NCBI GenBank assembly: GCA_030653385.1
Contig: JAURZM010000076.1
Coordinates: 1 to 64,000 of the forward strand
Length of the DNA stretch: 64,000 nt
Origin: Rubrivivax sp.
GTDB taxonomy: Bacteria > Pseudomonadota > Gammaproteobacteria > Burkholderiales > Burkholderiaceae_C
Reading direction: 5' to 3'
A model generated the notes under the pieces. The model was not told the DNA's origin. It saw nothing but the letters and a program-made list of their open reading frames with translations, and did not search any database. How positions within the stretch are numbered: position 1 is the first letter of the stretch; the number at the start of each line of letters is the position of its first letter. Below, piece after piece: positions 43,941 to 52,331 of the stretch. The position numbers were made by a program, and so were the translations under genes.

Positions 43941-45215
43941 ATGAGATCTGCCTCGCCGCCAAAGGCTCAACGCGCAGCTGCGCGATGGCGGATGGCGCGC
44001 CTCTTGGACTCTCCCCATCGGCTGTGCTTTTTCTGGGCCGGCTTGAACTGGGCCGGTGCCGCAGCTTGGTGGGCAGCCCACCTGCTGGCCGCATGGCTCG
44101 GTGAGCCCTGGGCGTGGCAGTTGCCGGCCGCGACGGCGCACGGCCTGTGGTTCAGCCTGGGCGCGATGCCGCTGTTCATTGCCGGCTTCATGTTGACTGC
44201 CGGCCCCAAATGGCTGCGTCGACCACCCGTCGACGCCCGAGGCCTTCGGCTGCCGGTCGGCCTGTTCATGCTGGGGTGGGTCCTGGCGGTGGCGGGTTTT
44301 CATCTCGGGTCGGCACTTTGCGCGGCAGGGCTGGCCCTCGTCGCCACCGGGTGGGCGGGCTTGAGTTGGCGCATCGCCGAGCTGGTGGCGGGCAGCGTGC
44401 AGGCCGACCGTCGGCATCCGCAGCTGGTCGTGTCAGCCAGCCTCATCCTGGTGGCCTGCCTGATCCTGTCGTCGCTGGCCCTGGCCACCGGACGCACGGA
44501 TCTGCTGAATCCCCTGCTGCGGCTGGCGCTGTGGGGCGGCGTGGTCATGGTGTTCCTCGTCGTCTCGCACCGACTGCTGCCTTTCCTTGGCAAGGGTGCT
44601 TGGCCTGCGCTGGACGCCCGCTGGCCCGACTGGCCGCTGTGGCTCGTCGTTTCCGTCCCCGTGGTACAGAGCGCAAGCGCCCTGCTCGAGCCGTGGCGCG
44701 CAGCGTTGCCTGGATGGCGCGGGTTCGAGGCGATGCACCTGGGTGTCGTGGCAGCGTTGTGTCTTTGGTTGTCGCTTCGCTGGACCCGGGCGCCGGCACT
44801 GCGTCAGCCGCTGGTCGCCATGCTGTACGGAGCCTTTCTGTGGTGGGACGTCGCGCTCTGGCTCGCGGCTGCCGCCCGCCTGCCCGGCTGGGAAGGAAGC
44901 ACGGCCGCCGCACTCGAACTGGCTGCCGTGCATGCGCTGACCATGGGTTACCTCGGGGGCACCGTGCTGGTCATGGCCACCCGTGTCAGCAGCACCCACA
45001 GCGGCCGGCCTGTGGTCATCGACCGCGTGGCCCGTACCTTGTATGGAGTGCTGCAACTCGCGGTGACTCTGCGACTGGTCGCTGCGCTTGCGCCTTCGTC
45101 GCCGACGCCGTGGTTGGCGTGCGCCGCCGTGGCGTGGATGGTGGTCGCTGCTGCTTGGGCCTCCCGCCACGGACGGTGGTTGGGGTCACCGCGCGCCGAC
45201 GGCAGATCCACCTGA
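43941..45215 (+). CDS. nnrS: NnrS family haem-copper membrane protein
   Basis: 424 residues, 12 predicted helices. Family marks: FFWAGLNWAGAAAWW early, LFIAGFMLTAGPKWL, VVSHRLLPFL and the terminal HALTMGYLGGTVLVMATRVS, THSGRP. NnrS proteins are linked to relief of NO-induced iron stress in denitrifiers. Same strand as the upstream flavin oxidoreductase with a 124-base gap that holds the DUF2249 fragment. Confidence 0.85.
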   Translation: MRSASPPKAQRAAARWRMARLLDSPHRLCFFWAGLNWAGAAAWWAAHLLAAWLGEPWAWQLPAATAHGLWFSLGAMPLFIAGFMLTAGPKWLRRPPVDARGLRLPVGLFMLGWVLAVAGFHLGSALCAAGLALVATGWAGLSWRIAELVAGSVQADRRHPQLVVSASLILVACLILSSLALATGRTDLLNPLLRLALWGGVVMVFLVVSHRLLPFLGKGAWPALDARWPDWPLWLVVSVPVVQSASALLEPWRAALPGWRGFEAMHLGVVAALCLWLSLRWTRAPALRQPLVAMLYGAFLWWDVALWLAAAARLPGWEGSTAAALELAAVHALTMGYLGGTVLVMATRVSSTHSGRPVVIDRVARTLYGVLQLAVTLRLVAALAPSSPTPWLACAAVAWMVVAAAWASRHGRWLGSPRADGRST

Positions 45216-45321
45216 CACCGCAGCCTTGCGGGTGTGCTCGCCGCCGCCGTCGACCCGAAGCAACGGCAGGTTGCGGAATCCCTAGCTGATCGCGGTGATG
45301 ACAAGTCGTTCGCGCGTCGAT

Positions 45322-45543
45322 TCAGTCCGGGCCGCTGAAGACGCGCCGCAGGTCGATCGTGCCATGTGTCAGTGCGATCGCGGCAACGCCGGCCACGCAG
45401 GCAAGCGCCGCCGCGAACGCCAGCGCTTTTGTCGGGCGCGTCGGTGCGCGCTTGAGGGCCAGCGAGCCGATCACGATGTAGGCCACGATCAGCAGCCGCT
45501 TGGCGCCCAGCCAGCCGTCGCGCAGCGGATGCAGCGACAGCAT
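45322..45543 (-). pseudogene. SirB2-family membrane protein, C-terminal half only
   Basis: The frame reads LHPLRDGWLGAKRLLIVAYIVIG, SLALKRAPTRPTKALAFAAAL and ends normally, matching the C-terminal half of SirB/SirB2 proteins (three helices). The N-terminal helices are missing; at 45543 the sequence changes to the TonB receptor remnant. A deletion joint. Confidence 0.6.
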
Positions 45544-45552
45544 CCACCACCA

Positions 45553-45692
45553 CGACCTCGATGCGCTCGATGTCCTCGACCGCGATCCAGCGAGATACCG
45601 GCCTCGCCGCGAATCGCCTCGATCACGTTGTCAGCGCTGCGAGCCGGCAGCTCCCGTGCCGTGACCACCATCAGCGGCAGCAGCAGCACGAT
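45553..45692 (-). pseudogene. TonB-dependent receptor plug fragment with internal deletion
   Basis: One frame gives MVVTARELPARSADNVIEAI, RGEAGIS, the next gives RWIAVEDIERIEVV. These align to VVTRRQIEARGADNLLDALRGETGVS and DWIAVEDIERVEVV of the intact receptor, with the roughly 45 residues between them lost and a frame change at the join. The DNA around 45554-45590 is almost the same as in the intact gene near 31960-31996. Confidence 0.75.
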
Positions 45693-45736
45693 GCAGGCGG
45701 CTGCGACGCCCGCCGAAGCAGTGGGGGGAGCTTGCT

Positions 45737-45770
45737 CATGGCCTCCAGCATGGCCTCCAGCATGGCCTCG
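45737..45770. repeat. Short tandem repeat
   Basis: A 12-base unit, CATGGCCTCCAG, occurs twice in full and a third time nearly complete, directly beside the TonB remnant. Probably slippage. Confidence 0.6.
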
Positions 45771-45882
45771 CCAACGGCGCGTTGCCTTGAACTGGTGCAC
45801 CTCCGACGCTCACTGCCGGCGCGACACGGCCCCCTTGCGCTGGATCAAGGCGGCTGGGGTGTCGCTCGGCCTCGTGCTGCGA

Positions 45883-45896
45883 TTGAAGCAGTTCAA
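45883..45896. promoter_or_regulatory. Dnr/Fnr-type box upstream of the nirS pseudogene
   Basis: TTGAAGCAGTTCAA, the same 14 bases as the box before the intact nirS, here 98 bases before the ATG at 45995. It may still drive the downstream cytochrome c gene. Confidence 0.7.
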
Positions 45897-45994
45897 GGAA
45901 ATCGCCCCCGAGGCGCCGCAACATCACAGTCACCACGCGAAGCCGTGTTCGATCCCCATTGCTCACCCCACGTCACAACCATCGAGGAGGTGCC

Positions 45995-47316
45995 ATGAAG
46001 GCCCTGAGGAAGTTGACCCGGCTGATTCCCGTTGCTGCACTGCTGGTGGCAGCGCCCTGGGCGGCCCTGTCACAGGACAGAAGCCCTTTACCGAGCCCGC
46101 TCTGAACTACCGGGCCGGCGCCTCTCCGCTGGGCGGAGGGGCGATGTACCAGTCGAAGAATCCGAAGGCGCCGCCAATGACGCAGGTCGAGTTCGACGTC
46201 GCGCGCGAAATCCACTTCGAGCGCTGCGCCGGTTGTCACGGTGTGCTGCGCAAGGAGGCCACCGGCAGGGCACTGACGCCTGACCTGACGCAGGACAAGG
46301 GCACCGACTACCTCAAGGTCTTCATCGCGTGCGGCTCGCCGGCGGGCATGCCCAACTGGCAGACCAGCGGCGAGATGACCGAGAACGAGGTCGATCTCAT
46401 GGCGCGCTGCATCCAGCACGACGCGCCGGTGCCGCCGGAGTTCGGCATGGCCGACATGAAGGCGACGTGGAAGGTCATCGTGCCGCCCGCACAGCGGCCG
46501 AAGCGCAAGATGAACAGCCACAACATCGCCAACATCTTGAGCACCACGTTGCGCGACACCGGCGAGGTGGCGCTGATCGACGGCGACACGAAGAAGATCA
46601 TCAACATCGTCAGCACCGGCTACGCCGTGCACATCTCGCGCACCTCGGCCTCGGGGCGCTACCTGCACGACGGCGGATGGGATGCCAGCAAGCGCTACTT
46701 CATGGTGGCGGCCAACAACAGCAACAAGATCGCCGCCATCGATGCCAAGGCGGGCAAGCTGCAGGCGCTGATCGATGTGGGCAAGACTCCACACCCGGGC
46801 CGTGGTGCCAACTTCAAGCACCCGAAGTTCGGGCCGGTGTGGGCGACCAGCCACCTGGGCGATGAGACCATCTCGCTGATCATCACCGACCCCAAGCGCA
46901 AGGACGGCTTCAAGGTCGTGCAGACGCTCCAGGGGCAGGGCGGCGGCTCGCTGTTCATCAAGGCGCACCCCCGATCTCAGCACCTGTACGTCGACACGCC
47001 GCTGAACCCGGATCCGGCGATCTCGCAGTCGGTCGTGGTGTTCGACATCCGTCACCTCGACAAGGGCTACACCGTGCTGCCGATCGCGGAGTGGGCCGAC
47101 TTGAAGGACGACGGCGCCAAGCGTGTCGTGCAGCCTGAGTTCAACAAGGCCGGCGACGAAGTCTGGTTCGCGTTCTGGAGCGCGAAGAACAAACAAAGTG
47201 CAATTGTCGTCGTCGACGACAAGACGCTGAAGCTCAAGGCCGTGATCAAGGACCTGAAGCTGATCACGCCGACAGGCAAGTTCAACGTCTGGAATACCCA
47301 GCACGACGTCTACTGA
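45995..47316 (+). pseudogene. Second cytochrome cd1 nitrite reductase gene, frameshifted and internally deleted
   Basis: ATG at 45995 after GAGGAGG encodes a signal peptide (MKALRKLTRLIPVAALLVAAP), but this frame stops at 46103. The mature protein continues in another frame from KPFTEPALNY, so there is a two-base insertion or equivalent near 46076-46086. The c-haem site CAGCHGVLRKEATG and GMPNWQTSGEMTENEVDLMA remain. At 46662/46663 SGRY joins LHDGGWDASKRYF in frame, losing about 132 residues present in the intact NirS. That removes several d1-propeller blades. The end FNVWNTQHDVY is intact. Confidence 0.85.
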
Positions 47317-47335
47317 CCCGCGAAGGAGAAACTGC

Positions 47336-47662
47336 ATGCACAAGTTGACCATCATCGCCGCGACCGCCGCGTTCGGGCTCGGACTCGGGCTCACGGCCCC
47401 GGCCCGGGCCGATCCCCAGGCTGCCATGACCAAGGCCGGATGCATGGCCTGCCATGCCAAGGACAAAAAACTGGTCGGTCCGTCGTTCAAGGACATCGCC
47501 GTCAAGTACAAGAGCCAGCCGGGCGCAGTCGCCTTGCTCACTGAGAAGAGCCGCAAGGGCGGCAAGGGCAACTGGGGGCCGGTGCCGATGCCGCCCAACC
47601 CGGAGAGCAAGATCTCGGACGCCGAGCTGAAAGTGGCGATCGAATGGGTGTTGAAGCAGTAG
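47336..47662 (+). CDS. Cytochrome c-551/c-552 (NirM-like)
   Basis: 108 residues, ATG after AAGGAG. Signal peptide (cleavage near ARADPQ), haem site GCMACHAKDKKLVGPSF (CMACH) and distal Met in GPVPMPPNP. This is the class I cytochrome c8 fold that donates electrons to cd1 nitrite reductase. It looks intact although its neighbours nirS and nirF copies are broken, so it could still serve the intact NirS. Confidence 0.9.
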   Translation: MHKLTIIAATAAFGLGLGLTAPARADPQAAMTKAGCMACHAKDKKLVGPSFKDIAVKYKSQPGAVALLTEKSRKGGKGNWGPVPMPPNPESKISDAELKVAIEWVLKQ

Positions 47663-47701
47663 GCGTCACGGTCAGGGCTTGATGGCGCCGGCCGGTTCCA
47701 C

Positions 47702-48437
47702 ATGAAGCGGCGTGCCGCCCTCGGGCGGTTGGCTGCGGTGGGCCCGGCTGCAGCGTGGCGCGAGCCTGGGGTGGCCGAAGCGCCCCTTGCGATGCCGCTG
47801 GCTTGGGGGCCGGGCGGTGCCTGGGCCGGGCGCGAAGGGCGCGCTTTGCGGGCACGGGAGGGTGCGCTCGGTGTGGTCGATGCGTCCGCAGCGCCCGTGG
47901 TCGTGGCGGGTGGTGTCTGGGGCCGGGTCGGCGACCGCGAATGGGGCGTCTGGCGGCCGGACGGGAGGGCGCTTGGTCGGTTGCAGGGCGCTGTGGCACC
48001 TGCCTCAGCGGCGCAGCTTCGTCGTTGCGTGGCCCGCGCTTGGCGAGCTCTGGGAGATCCCGCTCAACTCCGACGCCGAGCCCATCTTCGATGGGCTGGT
48101 GCACGACTACCGGATGGGCGAGGGCCTCGCCGCACCCGGGTACCTCGGCGTGCGGCGCACGCCGCTGGGGCCAGCCATGCCCGAACTGGATTTTGCCGAC
48201 GCGCGTGTGCCCTGGCTCGCCGGCCTGCAGGACGAGAGGGTGGTGCTTGTGCACCTGGACGTGCGCAGGCGCATCGCCGAACGTACGCTGCCCGGCGCCC
48301 GACCCCAGGCGGCCTTGCTGCGGCACGCCGAATCGGGTTTGCAGTGGTGCTTGCCTTGCGGCCAGCAGGTGCAGGTACTGGACCTGCCCCGCTTCGAGCC
48401 GGTCGACGCCGTGGCTTGGCTGCCGGCCCCGGCCTGA
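47702..48437 (+). pseudogene. Second nirF-like gene, frameshifted
   Basis: The start (MKRRAALGRLAAVGPAAAW) is open in one frame to about 47990. Homology to NirF then appears in another frame: RSFVVAWPALGELWEIPL, FDGLVHDYRMGEGLAAPG, VVLVHLDVRRRIAER, matching SFVVALRDVAEIWEISY and LVHDFRMSEGLP of the intact NirF. At about 240 codons it is also much shorter than NirF, so internal material was lost. 39 bases after the cytochrome c gene. Confidence 0.7.
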
Positions 48438-48447
48438 GCCGGGCCCT

Positions 48448-49140
48448 TCAGCCCTGGTACTTCGCGAGTCGGCCGACGTCGAGAATGCGGATGTCGCGCT
48501 TGTCGATCTCGATCAACCCGGCCTGCTCAAGTTCGCGCAGCACACGTGAGAAGTACTCGGGCGTCAGTGACAGACGCGAAGCCACCGTGGCCTTGCTGGC
48601 GGGCAGCGACACGGTCACGACTTCGCTGCCTCCGTTGTCGCCCTGATCGCGCAACAGGTAGCCAATGACCCGCTGCACGCCGCTTTGCAGCGCATAGGCC
48701 TGCACGTCGTGCACCAGGCCGTGCAGCCGGCGCGACAGGCCGGCCAGCATGCGCAGCGCAAAACGCGCATCGCGCTGCAGTTCGTCGAGCACGGCCTGGC
48801 GCTGCACGGTCAGCAGCAGTGAGTCGGCCAGCGCCTGCGCGTTCACCATGCAGGGTTTGCCGAGAAACATCAGCGCCTCGGCAAAGCTGCCGCCCGGGGC
48901 GACGAGCTCGATCACCTTCTCCTGGCCGGCGGGCGAGAGCACGAACAGCTTGACCTGGCCGACGACGACGACGTGAAACGAATCACAGGGCTCGCCCATG
49001 CGAAAGACCATGTCGTCGCGCTCAAAGCGGCGCAGTTGGCAGCCGCCCGCCAGACGCAGGACCTCAGCCTCGTCCAGGTCGCTGAACAACGGCAGCACCG
49101 AGATGAAGCGCACGATGTCGAAGTTGCGGGTATCGAGCAT
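48448..49140 (-). CDS. Crp/Fnr-family regulator, Dnr/NnrR-like
   Basis: 230 residues from the ATG at 49140. cNMP-type sensor barrel (PLFSDLDEAEVLRLAGGCQLRRF, GEPCDSFHVVVVGQVKLFVL, PGGSFAEALMFLGKPC), dimer helix, and winged helix (SKATVASRLSLTPEYFSRVLRELEQAGL, about 170-205). The N-terminal Cys cluster of true Fnr is absent, so NO sensing as in Dnr is more likely than O2 sensing. It is the natural candidate to bind the TTGA-N6-TCAA boxes. An imperfect box (TTGATCCCCGTCAG) lies at 49208-49221 upstream of it. Confidence 0.85.
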   Translation of the reverse strand: MLDTRNFDIVRFISVLPLFSDLDEAEVLRLAGGCQLRRFERDDMVFRMGEPCDSFHVVVVGQVKLFVLSPAGQEKVIELVAPGGSFAEALMFLGKPCMVNAQALADSLLLTVQRQAVLDELQRDARFALRMLAGLSRRLHGLVHDVQAYALQSGVQRVIGYLLRDQGDNGGSEVVTVSLPASKATVASRLSLTPEYFSRVLRELEQAGLIEIDKRDIRILDVGRLAKYQG

Positions 49141-49239
49141 GGGGAGCGGGCGGTGGAGGCGGCGGAAGCCGACGGACAGAGTCTGCGTCACGCATGCCAC
49201 GGCCGGTTTGATCCCCGTCAGCACATGCGCATCCGCTGC

Positions 49240-49956
49240 TCAGGCCGCGGTGCGCATGGCGAGCGGGGGAAAGCGCACCTGCAGGTCTGCGAACTGCCGC
49301 GGGTCGGGTTGGGTCGGCGTCATGCCGCTGCCCGCGGCCAGCGGCCGGCAGGGCTGCAACACGACATGTCTTGCGCCGGCGCTGGCCAACTCGTCGACCA
49401 GGCGTGACAGCGCGTCTGCTTCGAGCAGGCTGGTGTGCACGGTGGTGCGGCATTCGTATGCGACCCCGCTGTCCAGCAATGCCTCCAGGCTCGTGCGCAC
49501 GGCGGGCGCCGCGCCGCGCACGCCAGTGATGCGGTCGTGCAGCGCAGCGTCGGCCAGGGGGGCCTTGACGTCCAGACCGACCCAGTCGGCCAGCGGCAAC
49601 ACCGCGCGAAGTCGGCGTGGTGACAGGCCGGCCGTGTGCAGCCCGACCCGGAAACCCAGCGCTCGCACCTCCCGCATCGCTGCTGGCAGCGCCGGATCCA
49701 GCGTCGGCTCGCCGCCGCTGAACACCAGCGCGTCGAGGCGGCCCTGCCGGCGCACCAACCAACGGCGCAAGGTGGCCCAACTCGGGCCGGCCGGCACGGT
49801 GTCGCGCCCTTGCAGGTGCGGGTTGTGGCAGTACAGGCAGCGCCAGGGGCAGCCTTGCACAAACACCACGGCCGCCAGCGCGCCGGGGTAGTCGATGGTC
49901 GTGAACGGCTGCAGGCCGCCGATGCGCAGCGACGCTGCAGCCGCGGGGACGCTCAC
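49240..49956 (-). CDS. nrdG: Anaerobic ribonucleotide reductase activase (radical SAM)
   Basis: 238 residues, GTG start overlapping the stop of the glycyl-radical peptide gene. Radical SAM motif QGCPWRCLYCHNP (CxxxCxxC) near residue 40, plus GGEPTLDP for SAM contact. It generates the glycyl radical on NrdD. Longer than E. coli NrdG and closer to the pyruvate-formate-lyase-activase-like NrdG found with split NrdD. Confidence 0.9.
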   Translation of the reverse strand: MSVPAAAASLRIGGLQPFTTIDYPGALAAVVFVQGCPWRCLYCHNPHLQGRDTVPAGPSWATLRRWLVRRQGRLDALVFSGGEPTLDPALPAAMREVRALGFRVGLHTAGLSPRRLRAVLPLADWVGLDVKAPLADAALHDRITGVRGAAPAVRTSLEALLDSGVAYECRTTVHTSLLEADALSRLVDELASAGARHVVLQPCRPLAAGSGMTPTQPDPRQFADLQVRFPPLAMRTAA

Positions 49957-50165
49957 GTTTGGTTGGCACCGACGCGGGCGCCGGCCTCCTCGAAGTGGCG
50001 GCGTTCGGCGAACTCACCTTTTTTTCCCGTGTTGAACGACGCCACCGGGCGGTGGTAGCCCATCACGCGGGTCCACACCTCGCACGGCTGGCGTTCTTCG
50101 TCGGTGAGCCGCACGGGCTCGGCGGTGTCGACCGGGGTCGTGTTGGCCAGGGTCAGGTCTTGCAT
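49953..50165 (-). CDS. Separate glycyl-radical peptide of class III ribonucleotide reductase
   Basis: 70 residues, ATG with AAGGAGA eight bases upstream. CEVWTRVMGYHRPVASFNTG and GKKGEFAERRHF match the extreme C-terminus of NrdD, where the Gly in RVxGY carries the radical. The large NrdD just upstream ends before this region. So the radical loop is encoded as its own short protein, 34 bases after the nrdD stop. It overlaps nrdG by GTGA. Confidence 0.82.
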   Translation of the reverse strand: MQDLTLANTTPVDTAEPVRLTDEERQPCEVWTRVMGYHRPVASFNTGKKGEFAERRHFEEAGARVGANQT

Positions 50166-50199
50166 CGCAGGGTCTCCTTCAGGGATGGGGGTGTTGGGT

Positions 50200-52218
50200 T
50201 CACGCCGTGACCAGCCGGCGCCGCTTGGCGGCCAGCCGCTCTTCGTCGCAGCGGGGGCAGAAGTCGTGGCGCCCGCCCAGGTAGCCGTGGCTGGGGCAGA
50301 TCGAGAAGGTGGGCGTCACCGTGACGTAGGGCAGTCGGTAGTTCGTCAGCGCACGCCGCACCAGCGTGCGGCAGGCGTCGGCGCTGGACAGCGGTTCGCT
50401 CATGTACAGGTGCAGCACGGTGCCGCCGGTGTAGCGACGCTGCAGCGGCTCCTGGCGCTCGAGCGCCTCGAACGGGTCATCGGTGAAACCCACCGGCAGC
50501 TGCGAGCTGTTGGTGTAGTACGGCTGGTCGGCCGTGCCGGCCTGCAGGATGCCGGGGAAGCGGCGCCGGTCCTCCTTCGCAAAGCGGTAGGTCGTTCCCT
50601 CGGCCGGCGTGGCCTCCAGGTTGTACAGATGGCCAGTCTCTTCCTGAAAACGGACCATGCGCTCGCGCACGTGGTCGAGCAGTCGCTCGGCGAACGCATG
50701 TCCCCACGGTGTGGTGATGTCGTGCTCGTCGTTCGTGAAGTTCCGAATCGCCTCGTTGAGGCCGTTCACGCCCAGCGTGGAGAAGTGGTTGCGCAGCGTA
50801 CCGAGGTAGCGCTTGGTGTAGGGGAACAGGCCCTGGTCGATCAGTCGCTGCACCACCTTGCGCTTGGTCTCCAGGCTTGACTTGCCCAGTTCGAGCAGCT
50901 CGTCCAGGTGCGCCAGCAGCCCAACCTCGTCGCCGGCGTGGCGGTGCCCCAGCCGCGCGCAGTTCACGGTGACGACGCCGACCGAGCCCGTCTGCTCGGC
51001 CGAGCCGAACAGGCCGTTGCCGCGCTTGAGCAGCTCACGCAGGTCGAGCTGCAGCCTGCAGCACATGCTGCGCACCATGTGCGGTTCGAGGTCGGAATTG
51101 ATGAAGTTCTGGAAGTACGGCAGGCCGTAGCGCGCTGTCATCCCGAACAGCGCGCTGGCGTTCGGTGTGTCCCAGTCGAAATCCTTGGTGATGTTGTAGG
51201 TGGGGATCGGGAACGTGAAGACCCGGCCCTTGGCGTCGCCAGCGCACATCACTTCGATGTAGGCGCGGTTGATGAGGTCCATCTCGGGCTGCAGCTCACC
51301 GTAGCTGAACGGCATCTCCTGCCCGCCGATCACGGGCACCTGTTCACGCAGATCCTCGGGGCAGGTCCAGTCGAAGGTGAGGTTGGTGAAGGGTGTCTGC
51401 GTGCCCCAGCGAGAGGGCACGTTGAGGTTGTAGATCAGCTCCTGGATGCACTGGCGCACCTGCTCGTAGCTCAATGCGTCCTTGCGCACGTAGGGCGCGA
51501 GGTAGGTGTCGAAGGAGCTGAAGGCCTGCGCGCCGGCCCACTCGTTCTGCAACGTGCCAAGGAAATTGACGACCTGCCCGACGACGCTGGACAGGTGCAG
51601 TGGTGGGCCGGCCTCGACCTTGCCCGGAACGCCATTGAGCCCCTCGTGCAGCAGCGTGCGCAGCGACCAGCCGGCGCAGTAGCCGCTGAGCATGTCGAGG
51701 TCGTGGATGTGGATGTCGGCATCACGGTGCGCGCGCCCGACCTCGGGCGGGTAGACATTGTCGAGCCAGTAGTTGGCCACCACCTTGCCCGAGACGTTGA
51801 GGATCAGCCCGCCCAGACTCCAACCCTGATTGGCGTTGGCGTTGATGCGCCAGTCGCGCTGTTCGAGGTACTCGTCCATCGCCGCCTGCACGTCAACAAG
51901 CGTCTTGCGGGTGTCGCGCAGCGCGCGGTGCTGCTCGCGGTAGACCGTGTAGGCGCGCAAGGTGCGCCGGTGGCCGGCATCAAACAGCGTGGACTCGACG
52001 GCGTCCTGGATTTGCTCGATGTGTGGCGTCAACGCGCCGGTGGCCTGCAGCCGAGGCAGCACGCCGGCATGGGTGAGGTGGTCGGCCTCGTCGTTGCCGA
52101 ACTCGCCGCTCGCGCGCCCGGCACGTGTGATGGCGTCGGCGATCTTGGCGCCGTCAAAGGCCACGACACGGCCGTTGCGCTTGATGACATGGCCGGGCAG
52201 GGGCAGGATTCCAGGCAT
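50200..52218 (-). CDS. nrdD: Anaerobic (class III) ribonucleoside-triphosphate reductase, large part
   Basis: 672 residues from the ATG at 52218 (GGAG six bases upstream; a GTG at 52239 is possible). ATP-cone at the N-terminus (VIKRNGRVVAFDGAKIADAI), catalytic core with DIHIHDLDMLSGYCAGW, and VPVIGGQEMPFSYGELQPEM. The zinc-site region is CPSHGY...FCPRC, with His where the second Cys is usual. The protein then ends without a glycyl-radical tail, which is supplied by the next gene. It makes dNTPs without oxygen. Dnr-type box 99 bases upstream. Confidence 0.93.
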   Translation of the reverse strand: MPGILPLPGHVIKRNGRVVAFDGAKIADAITRAGRASGEFGNDEADHLTHAGVLPRLQATGALTPHIEQIQDAVESTLFDAGHRRTLRAYTVYREQHRALRDTRKTLVDVQAAMDEYLEQRDWRINANANQGWSLGGLILNVSGKVVANYWLDNVYPPEVGRAHRDADIHIHDLDMLSGYCAGWSLRTLLHEGLNGVPGKVEAGPPLHLSSVVGQVVNFLGTLQNEWAGAQAFSSFDTYLAPYVRKDALSYEQVRQCIQELIYNLNVPSRWGTQTPFTNLTFDWTCPEDLREQVPVIGGQEMPFSYGELQPEMDLINRAYIEVMCAGDAKGRVFTFPIPTYNITKDFDWDTPNASALFGMTARYGLPYFQNFINSDLEPHMVRSMCCRLQLDLRELLKRGNGLFGSAEQTGSVGVVTVNCARLGHRHAGDEVGLLAHLDELLELGKSSLETKRKVVQRLIDQGLFPYTKRYLGTLRNHFSTLGVNGLNEAIRNFTNDEHDITTPWGHAFAERLLDHVRERMVRFQEETGHLYNLEATPAEGTTYRFAKEDRRRFPGILQAGTADQPYYTNSSQLPVGFTDDPFEALERQEPLQRRYTGGTVLHLYMSEPLSSADACRTLVRRALTNYRLPYVTVTPTFSICPSHGYLGGRHDFCPRCDEERLAAKRRRLVTA

Positions 52219-52317
52219 CAGGATCTCCGTTGTGGACACTAGATATGGGGTAGGGGCTGGAACTTACCCACTACCGGTAGCGTCCGCAAGCGGATCGGCC
52301 AAGGACTTCAGGTTTCC

Positions 52318-52331
52318 TTGACCAGGTTCAA
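52318..52331. promoter_or_regulatory. Dnr/Fnr-type box upstream of nrdD
   Basis: TTGACCAGGTTCAA, perfect TTGA-N6-TCAA, 99 bases before the nrdD start and overlapping the ctaA stop codon. Confidence 0.7.

Noticed and set aside
45995..47316. NirN rather than a broken NirS
   Set aside because: The retained blocks follow the NirS of this window almost position by position; the differences are a deletion and a frameshift, not a separate family.
49208..49221. Dnr-type box in front of dnr itself
   Set aside because: TTGATCCCCGTCAG departs from the consensus in the second half-site; noted only in the gene entry.
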